Positions 24,577-33,025 of a stretch of DNA of 64,000 nt are shown one piece after another. The notes beneath the pieces are model-generated. The model was not told the origin of the DNA and did not search any database. It saw only the letters and a list, made by a program, of their open reading frames with translations. The stretch is from Curtobacterium sp. MCPF17_052 (GTDB lineage: Bacteria; Actinomycetota; Actinomycetes; Actinomycetales; Microbacteriaceae), in assembly GCF_003234085.1 (NCBI RefSeq), contig NZ_QKSD01000003.1, positions 124,001-188,000 of the forward strand, written 5' to 3'. The number at the start of each line of letters is the position of its first letter. Position 1 is the stretch's first letter. A program made the position numbers and the translations under genes.

Positions 24577-24999
24577 ATGGACGTCCTCTACACCGCAGAA
24601 GCCCTGTCCACCGGCGAAGGCCGGAACGGCAAGGTCCAGATCAGCAACAGCACGCTCGAGCTGGACATGGCCATCCCCAAGGAGATGGGCGGCTCCGGCG
24701 CCGGCGCCAACCCCGAGCAGCTCTTCGCCGCCGGGTACGCCGCGTGCTTCCACTCCGCGCTGCAGGGTGTCGCCCGTGCGCAGAAGGTCAAGGTCGCGGA
24801 CTCCTCCGTCGGCGGTCGCGTCCAGATCGGCCCGAACGGCCAGGGCGGCTTCCAGCTCGCCGTCATGCTCGAGGTCGTCATCCCCGGCATGGACCACGAC
24901 CAGGCCCAGGCCCTCGCGGACGCCGCCCACCAGGTGTGCCCGTACTCGAACGCGACGCGCGGCAACATCGACGTCACGATCACCGTCTCGGAGGACTGA
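24577..24999 (+). CDS. ohr: Organic hydroperoxide resistance protein
   Basis: A 140-residue Ohr/OsmC-fold peroxidase that reduces organic and lipid hydroperoxides with a lipoylated or thiol partner. Both catalytic cysteines are present: Cys57 in GYAACFHSAL and Cys121 in HQVCPYSNATRGN. A GAAGGAAGGAA stretch before ATG 24577 is a strong ribosome site. It lies downstream of ohrR and four bases before an oxidoreductase gene, which should be co-transcribed. Confidence 0.97.
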   Translation: MDVLYTAEALSTGEGRNGKVQISNSTLELDMAIPKEMGGSGAGANPEQLFAAGYAACFHSALQGVARAQKVKVADSSVGGRVQIGPNGQGGFQLAVMLEVVIPGMDHDQAQALADAAHQVCPYSNATRGNIDVTITVSED

Positions 25000-25003
25000 A
25001 CCG

Positions 25004-25996
25004 ATGGCAGACCAGACCACGATGCGCGCCGTCGTCCACCCGGAGTTCGGCGAGCCCGCCGACGTCCTGACCGTCGAGCAGCGCCCCGTCCCCACCCCGG
25101 GCGTCGGCCAGGTCCTGGTCCGGACCGTGCTCTCCCCGATCCACAACCACGACCTGTGGACGATCCGCGGCACCTACGGCTTCAAGCCCGACCTGCCCGC
25201 CCAGTCCGGCACCGAGGCGCTCGGCGTCGTCGAGTCCCTGGGCGAGGGCGTCACGAACCTGACCGTCGGCCAGCGCGTCGCCGGTGGCACGTTCGGCGTC
25301 TGGGCCGAGTACTACGTCGCCGACGCGGCCGGGCTCATCCCGGTGCCGGACGCGATGCCCGACGAGTCCGCCGCCCAGCTCGTCTCGATGCCGTTCAGCG
25401 CGATCAGCCTGCTGCACTCGCTCGACCTGCACGAGGGTGACTGGCTCATCCAGAACGCGGCGAACGGTGCCGTCGGCCGCATGGTCGCGCAGCTCGGTGC
25501 CGCGCGCGGCATCAACGTCATCGGCCTGGTGCGTCGCGCCGCCGGTGTCGACGAGCTCCGCGAGCAGGGCATCGAGCGCATCGTCGCCACCGACGCGGAC
25601 GACTGGCGCGACCAGGTGACCGCCATCACCGGCGGTGCCCCGATCCTCGCCGGCGTCGAGTCCGTCGGCGGACCGGCAGCGGGCGACATCGCCTCGGTCC
25701 TCGGCGACGAGGCCACCCTCGTCGTCTTCGGCGCGATGGCCTCCCCCACGCTCGAGATCCCGTCCGGCAAGGTCATCTTCGGCCAGCTCACCGTGAAGGG
25801 CTTCTGGGGCAGCGTCGTCAGCCGCACGATGCCGTCCGACACGAAGCAGCAGCTGTTCGGCGAACTCATCACACGCGTGCTCGACGGGTCGCTGACACTG
25901 CCCGTGTCCGAGACCTTCGCGTTCGAGGACGCCCGTGACGCCGCCCGCGCGAGCGACACCGCGGGCCGGGTCGGCAAGGTGCTCCTGCGCCCGTAG
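25004..25996 (+). CDS. Zinc-type alcohol dehydrogenase-like / quinone oxidoreductase
   Basis: A 330-residue MDR-superfamily protein: GroES-like N-terminal domain (HNHDLWTIRGTYG, SGTEALGVVESLGEGV) and a nucleotide-binding domain with an NAANGAVGRMVAQLG turn (about residues 158-172). Catalytic zinc ligands of true alcohol dehydrogenases are not evident, so it is more like quinone or enoyl reductases. The gene starts four bases after ohr with GGAGG overlapping the ohr end, pointing to a joint role in peroxide or aldehyde detoxification. A perfect 50-bp palindrome follows. Confidence 0.85.
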   Translation: MADQTTMRAVVHPEFGEPADVLTVEQRPVPTPGVGQVLVRTVLSPIHNHDLWTIRGTYGFKPDLPAQSGTEALGVVESLGEGVTNLTVGQRVAGGTFGVWAEYYVADAAGLIPVPDAMPDESAAQLVSMPFSAISLLHSLDLHEGDWLIQNAANGAVGRMVAQLGAARGINVIGLVRRAAGVDELREQGIERIVATDADDWRDQVTAITGGAPILAGVESVGGPAAGDIASVLGDEATLVVFGAMASPTLEIPSGKVIFGQLTVKGFWGSVVSRTMPSDTKQQLFGELITRVLDGSLTLPVSETFAFEDARDAARASDTAGRVGKVLLRP

Positions 25997-26008
25997 GACG
26001 CGACCACG

Positions 26009-26058
26009 CGACGGACGGGAGGCCCGGTACCAGCTGGTACCGGGCCTCCCGTCCGTCG
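26009..26058. terminator. Perfect 50-bp palindrome between convergent genes
   Basis: Arms of 25 nt (26009-26033 and 26034-26058) are perfectly complementary with no spacer; the outer arm reads GACGGACGGGAGGCCCG. It lies between the oxidoreductase and MFS stops and should act as a bidirectional terminator. It belongs to the GGGAGGCCCG family (see 31965, 42592, 62894). Confidence 0.85.
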
Positions 26059-26071
26059 TGAGGTCGCGACG

Positions 26072-27532
26072 TCAGTGCGTGCGGCGACCGACCTTGTCGA
26101 CGGTGAAGATGTTGCCGGTCGTGACGCCTTCTTCGACCTCTTCGAGGGTGCGACCGCGGCTCTCCGGCACGAACTTCCAGATGAACAGCAGCGCCAGCAG
26201 ACCGACGATGCCGAAGCCGAAGAACGTGCCGGTGATTCCGGTCGCGGCGACGATCGACGGGAAGTACAGCCCCAGGAAGGCGTTCGCGATCCACAGGCAG
26301 AACACCGAGATGCCCATGCCGAGCGCGCGGATCTGCGTCGGGAAGATCTCGGACAGCACGACCCAGACGGCGATGTTGAGGAACGTCTGCATCGAGCCGA
26401 CGAACGCGACGACGAGGAACAGGATCACCCAGGGGCGGGCGGGGTTGCCGTCGGGCAGGGCGACGGAGGCGATGCCGATGAGGAAGTGGCAGACCGTGGT
26501 CAGCGAGAACCCGATGATCAGCGTCGTGCGGCGGTTGATCCGCTCCATGTTCATGATCGCGATGACGCCACCGATCACGGCGATGACCCCGGGTGCGATG
26601 TTGGCGATGAGGGCCGCGGAGGCCTGGAAGCCCGACTCGATGAGGACGGTCTGGCCGTAGTACATGATCGAGTTGATGCCGGTGAGCTGCTGCGCGACAC
26701 CGAGGCCGGCACCGATGAGCACGATCCGGATCAGCCACTTGTTGCCGAGCAGGGTGTGCCAGCCGCTCTGACGCTGGACCTGCGCCTCGATCTCGTTGCT
26801 CCGCTTGATGTCCTCGATCTCGGCCTCGGCCCGCTCGTCGGAGCGGATCTGCCGCAGGACGTCGAGCGCCTCGTCGTTGCGGCCCTTCGACGCCAGCCAG
26901 CGCGGCGACTCCGGGACCCGGAGCATGCCGACGAACAGGGCGATGGCGGGCAGGGCGCACACGGCCAGCATGATCCGCCAGACACCGTTGCCCTCTCCCC
27001 AGAGGCTGCCGATGAGCGCGTTCACCAGGAAGGCGGCGAGCTGCCCGATCACGATCATGAGTTCGTTCCGGCCGGACAGCGACCCACGGATCTCGTACGG
27101 GGCCAGTTCGGCGAGGAACACCGGGACGACCGTCGACGCCCCGCCGACCGCCAGGCCGAGGAGCACGCGGCCGACCACGATGACGCCGAACGTCGGAGCG
27201 AACACACATGCGAGCGTCCCGACGAAGAACGTCACCGCGAGCACCAGGATCGTCTTCCGGCGACCCCAGCCGTCGGCGATGCGTCCGCCGAGCATGGCGC
27301 CGATGGCCGCACCGAACAGCAGGGAGCTCGTCACGACGCCCTCGGTGAAGTTCGTCAGACCGAGCTCCTGCTTCATCGGGAGCAGGGCGCCGTTGATCAC
27401 GCCGGTGTCGTAGCCGAAGAGCAGCCCGCCGAAGGTGGCGACCAGCGCCAGCAGCCCGAGGCGGCGGCGGTGCGGGCCGGTGCCGACCGGGGGCAGGGCG
27501 ACAGTCGGTGCTGCCGGTTTGATGTCGACCAT
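26072..27532 (-). CDS. MFS sugar porter (XylE/GalP type)
   Basis: A 486-residue, 12-helix carrier. Sugar-porter motifs are complete: GYDTGVINGAL in helix 1, GRIADGWGRRKT in loop 2-3, PESPRWLASKGR after helix 6, QQLTGINSIMYYG in helix 7 and PESRGRTLEEVEEG after helix 12. The predicted function is proton-linked hexose or pentose uptake. ATG 27532 has GAAGGAG nine bases upstream. The upstream region holds a perfect -35 TTGACA inside a near-palindrome, so expression is probably repressor-controlled. Confidence 0.93.
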   Translation of the reverse strand: MVDIKPAAPTVALPPVGTGPHRRRLGLLALVATFGGLLFGYDTGVINGALLPMKQELGLTNFTEGVVTSSLLFGAAIGAMLGGRIADGWGRRKTILVLAVTFFVGTLACVFAPTFGVIVVGRVLLGLAVGGASTVVPVFLAELAPYEIRGSLSGRNELMIVIGQLAAFLVNALIGSLWGEGNGVWRIMLAVCALPAIALFVGMLRVPESPRWLASKGRNDEALDVLRQIRSDERAEAEIEDIKRSNEIEAQVQRQSGWHTLLGNKWLIRIVLIGAGLGVAQQLTGINSIMYYGQTVLIESGFQASAALIANIAPGVIAVIGGVIAIMNMERINRRTTLIIGFSLTTVCHFLIGIASVALPDGNPARPWVILFLVVAFVGSMQTFLNIAVWVVLSEIFPTQIRALGMGISVFCLWIANAFLGLYFPSIVAATGITGTFFGFGIVGLLALLFIWKFVPESRGRTLEEVEEGVTTGNIFTVDKVGRRTH

Positions 27533-27578
27533 GTCGGTGACTCCTTCGTCCGTGATCGCGCGTCGTCGCGTGGAAGTG

Positions 27579-27615
27579 ATCGTGACCCAGAAACTTTGTC
27601 CTGTCAACCGGACAA
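27579..27615 (-). promoter_or_regulatory. Promoter and operator-like palindrome of the sugar porter
   Basis: On the minus strand TTGACA (complement of 27602-27607) is a perfect -35. It sits in the middle of a 20-bp near-perfect palindrome, TTGTCC...GGACAA (27596-27615), whose halves differ only at one flanking position and the centre. A weak CACGAT -10 follows at 17-bp spacing. A repressor on the palindrome would block the -35. No regulator gene is adjacent. Confidence 0.55.
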
Positions 27616-27826
27616 CCTGTCGTTTCCGACTTGGACCGGTCCATGAAAGCCCTGGTCAGCGTCGGAGCGGTCCATCGCGTGTCCGGAGAGCGTCTCCGCT
27701 CGCGAGGTGGACCGTCTCTGATCTTCCCATCCCGCTGGTGACGTCGCCGCCGGTAGGCTCTCCGGGTCAGAGGACGACGATCCATCACGCACGACACGGA
27801 TCGCAGGGGACGAGCGCAGGGGGACC

Positions 27827-28765
27827 ATGCACCACGGGGACGGACTCCAGGGGAACAGCCGCAGACTGACGGCAGCACTCGTGCTCGCCGTCGTGGTCAC
27901 GACCGCCACGGCCGGCTGCTCGCTGCTCCGCGGTCCGGACGAGTTCCCCGCGCCGCAGCGCAGCTCCGCCAGCGCCGCTCCCCGCACACCCCAGGCCGAC
28001 CCGAGCGCGAGTGCAGAGGCCCGCCGCATCTCCGAGTCCGCCTCTCCGCGAACGCCGACGGCCGTCCCGACCGAGGCCGCCGCGCCGGACCCGACCGTCT
28101 CGCCGATCCCGGTGGGCAGCGTCCTCAGCGAGGCCGACGTCGTCTCACCGAAGGGGAGCGTCCGGTTCCACTACCGCGTCGTCGTCGGCGCGGACGGCAC
28201 CCCCACCGCGCAGTGGACCGGTTTCGCCTCGACCCTGCCAGTCCCCGTCGCGACCACGTTCCTCGAGACGCCGCCCTCGGTCGGCGACGGGATCACCTGG
28301 CACGGCGTCGGCGACACCACCCTCGGCGGCGGCCCCGGCGCAGCGGCAGCACCCGCCTCGACGGCGCTCGACCCCGGCCGCGCAGACCCGTCCTGGCTCG
28401 GCACGATCGTCGTCTACTCGGCGGCGGCCTCGGCCAGCCCGGACCTGCCCGTCGAGATCGGGCCCGGCAAGGTGCTCGCCGTGCAGCCCGTCCGGTGGTC
28501 GGTACCGGCCCGCACCACGAACGTGCACCCGGTCGACGGCGGAGCCCGGCCGAACGCCACCGGCAAGTCGAGCAGCGAGGGCTCGACCGACGGCGCCCCG
28601 ACCGCCTACCGGATCGCGTCGGAGGACCTCATCGGCGCCGTGGCGAACCGCTTCGGACTCTCGGTGAAGGACCTGGTCTGGCTGAACCCGGACGTCACGG
28701 TCTACGGCGACCAGCAGTACCTCTACGAGGACACCCTGCTCAACCTGGACCCGTTCCGGCGCTAA
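27827..28765 (+). CDS. Lipoprotein with LysM-like C-terminal domain
   Basis: A 312-residue secreted lipoprotein: signal sequence of about 29 residues with lipobox TAGC, then a long Ser/Ala/Pro-rich linker, a beta-rich middle domain (about residues 95-230) and a C-terminal segment YRIASEDLIGAVANRFGLS followed by LVWLNPD that fits a LysM fold. LysM binds peptidoglycan, so it may be a cell-wall-associated protein. ATG 27827 has an AGGGGG ribosome site. TAGGCT near 27752 may be its -10. The function of the middle domain is unknown. Confidence 0.75.
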   Translation: MHHGDGLQGNSRRLTAALVLAVVVTTATAGCSLLRGPDEFPAPQRSSASAAPRTPQADPSASAEARRISESASPRTPTAVPTEAAAPDPTVSPIPVGSVLSEADVVSPKGSVRFHYRVVVGADGTPTAQWTGFASTLPVPVATTFLETPPSVGDGITWHGVGDTTLGGGPGAAAAPASTALDPGRADPSWLGTIVVYSAAASASPDLPVEIGPGKVLAVQPVRWSVPARTTNVHPVDGGARPNATGKSSSEGSTDGAPTAYRIASEDLIGAVANRFGLSVKDLVWLNPDVTVYGDQQYLYEDTLLNLDPFRR

Positions 28766-28777
28766 GCAGAGCGGACG

Positions 28778-29392
28778 TCAGCGTCCGGTTGTGTCGTCTC
28801 GCCCGGCCGATCCATGGGGCCCGGCCGACCCGTCAAGCCCGACCGCCCCGTCGTGCCCGGCTGACCCGTCGCGCCCGGCCGACCCGTCGTGCCCGACCGG
28901 CCCGTCGTGCCCGACCGGCCCGGCGTCGAGGACGTCGCCGAGGGCCGACATGCCGGCGCCGTGGTCCGTGTAGCGGCGGACCGTCCGTCGCGCGGCAGCG
29001 CGTGCCGCACCGGTCAGCCGCTCGTTGCGTCGCGCGGCGTCGGCGACCCGGCCGGCGTGCCCCGCGGTGGAGAGCAGCACGTTCGCGAAGGCCCGGGCGT
29101 CCCCCTGCTCCGGGATGCCGGTCACCGTCCACGCACTCCGGACCTGTGCGTCCGGCGTGACCCCGCGACGGGTGCCCATCCGGCGCCAGTCCGAGAGCGC
29201 GCCCTCCGTGCGGTCGGCGGCGCGGCCGGACTCCGCGGCGAGCTCGGCGTCCGCGGACCGACGACGCTCGGGTGCCGGCACAGCCGAGGCCGCCTCGGCG
29301 CGGTCACGTGCGGCGGTGTCGTCCCCGCCCGCGGCGGCGATGCGGGCGGCGTGGGCCGCTGCTGCGGCCGCGAGGATCTCGGAACGGTCCAT
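28778..29392 (-). CDS. Hypothetical protein with collagen-like Gly-X-Y tail
   Basis: A 204-residue protein with no signal peptide. The N-terminal 160 residues are Ala/Arg-rich and probably helical, with alternating acidic and basic patches; I do not recognise a family. The last 43 residues are 14 consecutive Gly-X-Y triplets (GPV, GHD, GSA, GRD, GAV, GLD, GPH types) before a short DDTTGR end. The coding DNA there is a run of near-repeats with an 18-bp period. The stop is 12 bp from the convergent lipoprotein stop. Triplet copy number is likely to vary between strains. Confidence 0.6.
   Translation of the reverse strand: MDRSEILAAAAAAHAARIAAAGGDDTAARDRAEAASAVPAPERRRSADAELAAESGRAADRTEGALSDWRRMGTRRGVTPDAQVRSAWTVTGIPEQGDARAFANVLLSTAGHAGRVADAARRNERLTGAARAAARRTVRRYTDHGAGMSALGDVLDAGPVGHDGPVGHDGSAGRDGSAGHDGAVGLDGSAGPHGSAGRDDTTGR
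28797..28925 (-). repeat. Degenerate 18-bp-period tandem repeats encoding Gly-X-Y triplets
   Basis: The segment is made of near-copies of CCGACCCGTCGTGCCCGG and relatives; each 18 bp encodes two Gly-X-Y triplets on the minus strand. It is the most repetitive coding stretch in the window. Confidence 0.75.
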
Positions 29393-29441
29393 GCGTCGAC
29401 GGTACCCCGGACGACCGACGTGGTGCGGGCCTCCCGGCCGT

Positions 29442-29558
29442 GAGACACCCCGCCGGACAGGAGACGCCGCCACGAGACGCCGCCACGACGTCGAGACGCC
29501 GCCGTTCCCAGCGGCGTCTCGACGACACGGCGGCGTCTCGACAGCCCGGCGGCGTCTC
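29442..29558. repeat. Inverted array of 19-bp-period repeats, locus 1
   Basis: Forward units with the core GAGACGCCGCC start at 29461, 29474 and 29493, with a degenerate one at 29442; inverted units GGCGGCGTCTC end at 29520 (first base A), 29539 and 29558. Spacing is 19 bp except one 13-bp step. The array lies between two minus-strand genes and can fold into one long hairpin. Matching loci are at 50812 and 56699. Confidence 0.85.
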
Positions 29559-29577
29559 GGCGGCCCGGACCTCGCGG

Positions 29578-30477
29578 TCAGACCCCGAGGTGCGCCGCCA
29601 GCACGTCCCGCACCGACGTGTAGTCGTGGGGGCCGTAGCGGTCGTTGCGGACGTGGCGCAGCTCGGCTTCGCCGCTGAACATGCTCACGAAGTACTGCAT
29701 CCCCTGCCAGGCAGGGAAGGTCTCGTCCTCGGTCGACGACAGTCGCCGTCCGGTGCGGGCCATCGCGGACAGGAGGCCCGTGGTCCCGGCCCACTGCAGC
29801 CGGAACGTCCGTCCGGTGAGCCGGGACATCGTGTCCGCAAGTTCCCGGGAGGTCACCCGGTCCCCCGCCACCTCGACGACCCGCGGGGCGTCGTCGTCGA
29901 GCGCCACCCGCGCGGTGACCCACGCGACGTCGTCCTTCGTCGTGAAGTCGAGCACCTGGTCCGGCGAGGACCAGAACAGCACGCGCTGCCGGTCGAACAG
30001 CACCAGCGGCGCCTGCCCCGTGAGCATGTCGGCGAAGGCACCGTTGAGCACGGACGTCGCGCGGATCGACGCGGTATCGACGTCGGCGGCGAACTCACGG
30101 CGGAGCTCGAAGTTGCGGTTGGTGCCCGGGGTGACCGAGCGGTAGTCGGCCGCGTAGTCGGACGGCACGAACCGCTGCACGCCGGCGTCGACCGCGGCTG
30201 CGAGCAGGGCGCGCTGGGCGTCGACGATGACCGAGCGGGTGCCGCTGACGGCGGAGACCACGACCTCGACGCCCTCGAGCGCCCGGAGCAGTGCGGCGCG
30301 GTCGGTGTAGTCGGCGACGACGACCTCGACCCGGTCCTGGTCGGCGAACTGCTCGGCCGCGCGGTTCGATCCCCCGCGGGTCAGGACCCGCAAGTGCGTG
30401 TCGAGGAGCAGGAGTTCGCGGACGATGCGCGAACCGAGGTCGCCGGTCGCACCGGCGACGAGCACAGAGGTGGTCAT
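29578..30477 (-). CDS. NmrA-like NAD(P)-binding protein
   Basis: A 299-residue atypical short-chain dehydrogenase: dinucleotide-binding turn GATGDLGSRI at residues 9-18, then a Rossmann pattern with VVVADYTDR and FVPSDYAADY. The usual catalytic YxxxK is not evident, as in NmrA/isoflavone-reductase-like proteins that sense or reduce with NAD(P)H. TAGCGT (complement of 30485-30490) ends seven bases before ATG 30477, so the mRNA is probably leaderless. The gene is followed by the repeat array at 29442-29558. Substrate unknown. Confidence 0.82.
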   Translation of the reverse strand: MTTSVLVAGATGDLGSRIVRELLLLDTHLRVLTRGGSNRAAEQFADQDRVEVVVADYTDRAALLRALEGVEVVVSAVSGTRSVIVDAQRALLAAAVDAGVQRFVPSDYAADYRSVTPGTNRNFELRREFAADVDTASIRATSVLNGAFADMLTGQAPLVLFDRQRVLFWSSPDQVLDFTTKDDVAWVTARVALDDDAPRVVEVAGDRVTSRELADTMSRLTGRTFRLQWAGTTGLLSAMARTGRRLSSTEDETFPAWQGMQYFVSMFSGEAELRHVRNDRYGPHDYTSVRDVLAAHLGV

Positions 30478-30549
30478 GTCGACAACGCTACGGGTGACCA
30501 TCGCCGACCGCTCAGGTCCTGCCACCCGGACGCCCGGCGGGCAGCGCGG

Positions 30550-31914
30550 TCACCACCCGGTGTCGAGCGTGTGCTGCACCAGGAGCGCGGCCAGCACCTG
30601 GACCGCCAGACCGACACGACGCCAGCGGGCGGGCAGCAGGGCGGTGCCGACGAGGACCCAGGGCGCGAAGGGCAACCAGATGCGCTCGACCTCGGCCTTG
30701 CTCATCCCGGACGCGTCGGCGAGGAACACCATCGCCATCCCCGCGAGCGACAGCAGGACGGGCACGACGACCGGTCTCGGCAGGCGGAACCAGGCCCGGA
30801 TGCCGCCCGCGGCTCCGCGCAGCGTCCGAGCGGTCACCGCGACGGTCTGCGCCACGGCCGCACCGGCCAGGGGTCCGGCACTGAAGCCGAACGCGCCCAG
30901 GTTGCCCCAGGCCCAGTACGTGATCGGCCGGTTGTGCGCCACACCCGCGTAGTAGCGCACGCGGAGGACCGGGTACGCCTGCCACCACGCGAAGCCCCAG
31001 ACGGCGAAGCCCCCGACCACGACGACCGCCCCGCCGACCGCCCAGACGAACGGCCGCCAGTTGCGCGCGGCGAGCAGCACCGCGACGGCGAGGACCCCGA
31101 GCAACGGCAGGCCGTAGGACATCATCACGGCGTACCCGAACAGCAGTCCGGCGCCGATCCCCCACCCCGCGGTCGCGGTCCTGGTCCTGCTCGACGCCGC
31201 CACGGCCAGCAGGCACGCGGCCCATGCCCCGACGGCGGCGAACACCGCGTCGGCGGACACCGCCGACCACACCGCCGCGGGCCCGAGCACCAGGAAGGGT
31301 GCCGCCCGACGGGCCGCCGATCCCGCTCCGAGCCGACGGAGGGTGAGCAGCACGGCGACCGGCGTCGTCGCCGCGACGAGCAGCGTGACCCACCCGGCAG
31401 CGAGACCCGTGGTGACACCGAGCCGGACGAGGACCACGTAGAACAGGAGTGCGCCCGGCGGGTGTCCGGCGATGTGCACCGGCCACTTGCCCGGGCCGCC
31501 GACGATCCGCGGGATGTAGCCGTCGAGCGTCTCGGCGAACGGCCGACCGGCGACGTCGCGAGCCGTGTCCATGTACTCGTATCCGGTGTCCAGGATGCGC
31601 CCGACGCCGTCGGTCCCGTCCACCAGCGCCAGGGCGGCGAACCAGGCCACGGTGACGGCGTACCCGATGAGCAGCAGCCACGGCCAGCGCAGTCGCGCCG
31701 TCAGTCGGGGCGCGGCGACGACCGCCAGCAGCGCCAGCAGCACGGCCGGGACGGTCCCGGGTCCGACGCGCGGCTCCCACGAGGCGTGCAGCGGCGGGAA
31801 GTACCGGACGTGCACGTCCCAGCCGGTCAGACCGGGGACGAGCACCGCGGCGGTCATCAGGACGAGTGCGACGGCGAGGCCGATGGTCGCGGGCAGGCTC
31901 CGGAGGTCGCGCAC
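30550..31914 (-). CDS. Polytopic membrane protein, GT-C glycosyltransferase-like
   Basis: A 454-residue protein with about 12 membrane segments. After the first helix an acidic loop (GWDVHVRYFPP) and later a large loop with GYEYMDTARD and GGPGKWPVHIAGHPPG recall lipid-linked-sugar glycosyltransferases of the GT-C fold, but no assignment is firm. TACCGT (complement of 31922-31927) ends seven bases before the GTG start, a leaderless arrangement. It is separated from the ole operon by the hairpin at 31965-32012, so it is its own unit. Confidence 0.7.
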   Translation of the reverse strand: MRDLRSLPATIGLAVALVLMTAAVLVPGLTGWDVHVRYFPPLHASWEPRVGPGTVPAVLLALLAVVAAPRLTARLRWPWLLLIGYAVTVAWFAALALVDGTDGVGRILDTGYEYMDTARDVAGRPFAETLDGYIPRIVGGPGKWPVHIAGHPPGALLFYVVLVRLGVTTGLAAGWVTLLVAATTPVAVLLTLRRLGAGSAARRAAPFLVLGPAAVWSAVSADAVFAAVGAWAACLLAVAASSRTRTATAGWGIGAGLLFGYAVMMSYGLPLLGVLAVAVLLAARNWRPFVWAVGGAVVVVGGFAVWGFAWWQAYPVLRVRYYAGVAHNRPITYWAWGNLGAFGFSAGPLAGAAVAQTVAVTARTLRGAAGGIRAWFRLPRPVVVPVLLSLAGMAMVFLADASGMSKAEVERIWLPFAPWVLVGTALLPARWRRVGLAVQVLAALLVQHTLDTGW

Positions 31915-31964
31915 CCCGGGAACGGTACCCGTGTCACACCACCGGCGCGCGTGCGTGCACCGTT

Positions 31965-32012
31965 CCCGGTCGGGAGGCCCGTGGCGGCGCCACCACGGGC
32001 CTCCCGACCGGG
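31965..32012. terminator. Terminator hairpin after the ole operon
   Basis: Perfect 20-nt arms (31965-31984 and 31993-32012) enclose an 8-nt loop. The arm contains GGGAGGCCCGTGG, shared with the palindrome at 62894. It lies 48 bp beyond the oleD stop. There is no T-run. Confidence 0.8.
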
Positions 32013-32059
32013 ACGGGCCGGCACCACCGCGCACCGCGCCGCGCCGCGCCGCGCCGCGG

Positions 32060-33025
32060 TCAGTGTGCGGCGGCGGCCAGCGCGCGGAGTCCCTCGTCGA
32101 TCGACACCGACGGCGACCACCGCAGGTCCGACCGGGTGCGGCGCTGGTCGAACCAGTGCGCCGTCGAGAGCTGTTCGGCGAGGAACCGCGTCATCGGCGG
32201 CTCGTCGGTGCCGGGGCGGACGCGCCACACGGCCTCCACGGCGGACCCCGCGATCCGGGCGAGCGCGGCCGGCACGTGTCGGCGGGGCGCGGGGACGCCG
32301 GAGGCCGTGCAGATCCCCGCCAGGAGCTCGCCGACCGGGCGGGGTTCGCCGTTCGTCACGACGTACGCCTGGCCGTGCACGTCCTCGGCGCGGTGCAGCG
32401 CGGCGACCATCGCGGTCGCGGCGTTGTCGACGTAGCAGGTGTCGATCAGGGCGGCACCGGAATCCAGGACCGGCAGGCGTCCGCTGCGGGCCCGGTCGAC
32501 GATCCGGCCGACGAGCTGTTCGTCGCCCGGCCCCCACACCAGGTGCGGGCGCACGGCGACGACCGCGAAGCCGGGGGCGTCGGCGTCCAGTGCCAGGCGC
32601 TCGGCGGCGGCCTTCGTCCGGGCGTAGTCGCCACGGGCGGTCTCGGAGGCGGCGGGGGTGGCGTCGTCACCGGCGATCGACGTCCCGGTGTGCGCGACGG
32701 AGGGCGACGAGACGAACACGAAGCGTGTGGCTCCGCCCTCGCGTGCGGCGGCGAGCAGGACACGCGTCCCGTCGACGTTGATCCGCGCGAAGTCGGCGGG
32801 GTCCCCGGCGAGCGACACCTTGGCGGCGAGGTGCACGACCGCCTCGACCCCCGCGACCGCGGAACGGACCGCGGCCGCATCGGTCATCGTGCCGAGCGAG
32901 TCGGTGACGCCCTCGACACGGGAGGGCCGGCGCTGGAACGTCCGGACCTCGTGCCCGGCGTCCCGGACGGCGGCGGCGACCGCACGACCGAGGAAGCCGC
33001 TCGCACCGGTGACCAGGACCCTCAC
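32060..33025 (-). CDS. oleD: OleD-like 2-alkyl-3-ketoalkanoate reductase
   Basis: A 321-residue extended short-chain dehydrogenase. The NADP turn is TGASGFLGRA (residues 6-15), catalytic Ser107, and the active-site pair Tyr134/Lys138 in GDYARTK. In olefin synthesis OleD reduces the beta-keto acid made by OleA to a beta-hydroxy acid. By itself it would be called a 3-beta-hydroxysteroid-dehydrogenase-like protein; the OleA and OleBC genes next to it decide the role. Its GTG overlaps the oleBC stop (GTGA). It is the last gene of the operon, ahead of a strong hairpin. Confidence 0.85.
   Translation of the reverse strand: MRVLVTGASGFLGRAVAAAVRDAGHEVRTFQRRPSRVEGVTDSLGTMTDAAAVRSAVAGVEAVVHLAAKVSLAGDPADFARINVDGTRVLLAAAREGGATRFVFVSSPSVAHTGTSIAGDDATPAASETARGDYARTKAAAERLALDADAPGFAVVAVRPHLVWGPGDEQLVGRIVDRARSGRLPVLDSGAALIDTCYVDNAATAMVAALHRAEDVHGQAYVVTNGEPRPVGELLAGICTASGVPAPRRHVPAALARIAGSAVEAVWRVRPGTDEPPMTRFLAEQLSTAHWFDQRRTRSDLRWSPSVSIDEGLRALAAAAH

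Noticed and set aside
29442..29558. CRISPR-like array
   Set aside because: Units are short (11-bp core, 19-bp period), half of them are inverted, and there is no cas gene.
32036..32055. Four tandem GCGCC units before the oleD stop
   Set aside because: Too short to mean more than local slippage.
29272..32781. 1169-codon plus-strand frame
   Set aside because: It opposes NmrA, GT-like and OleD genes that have clear motifs, and its protein is low-complexity.
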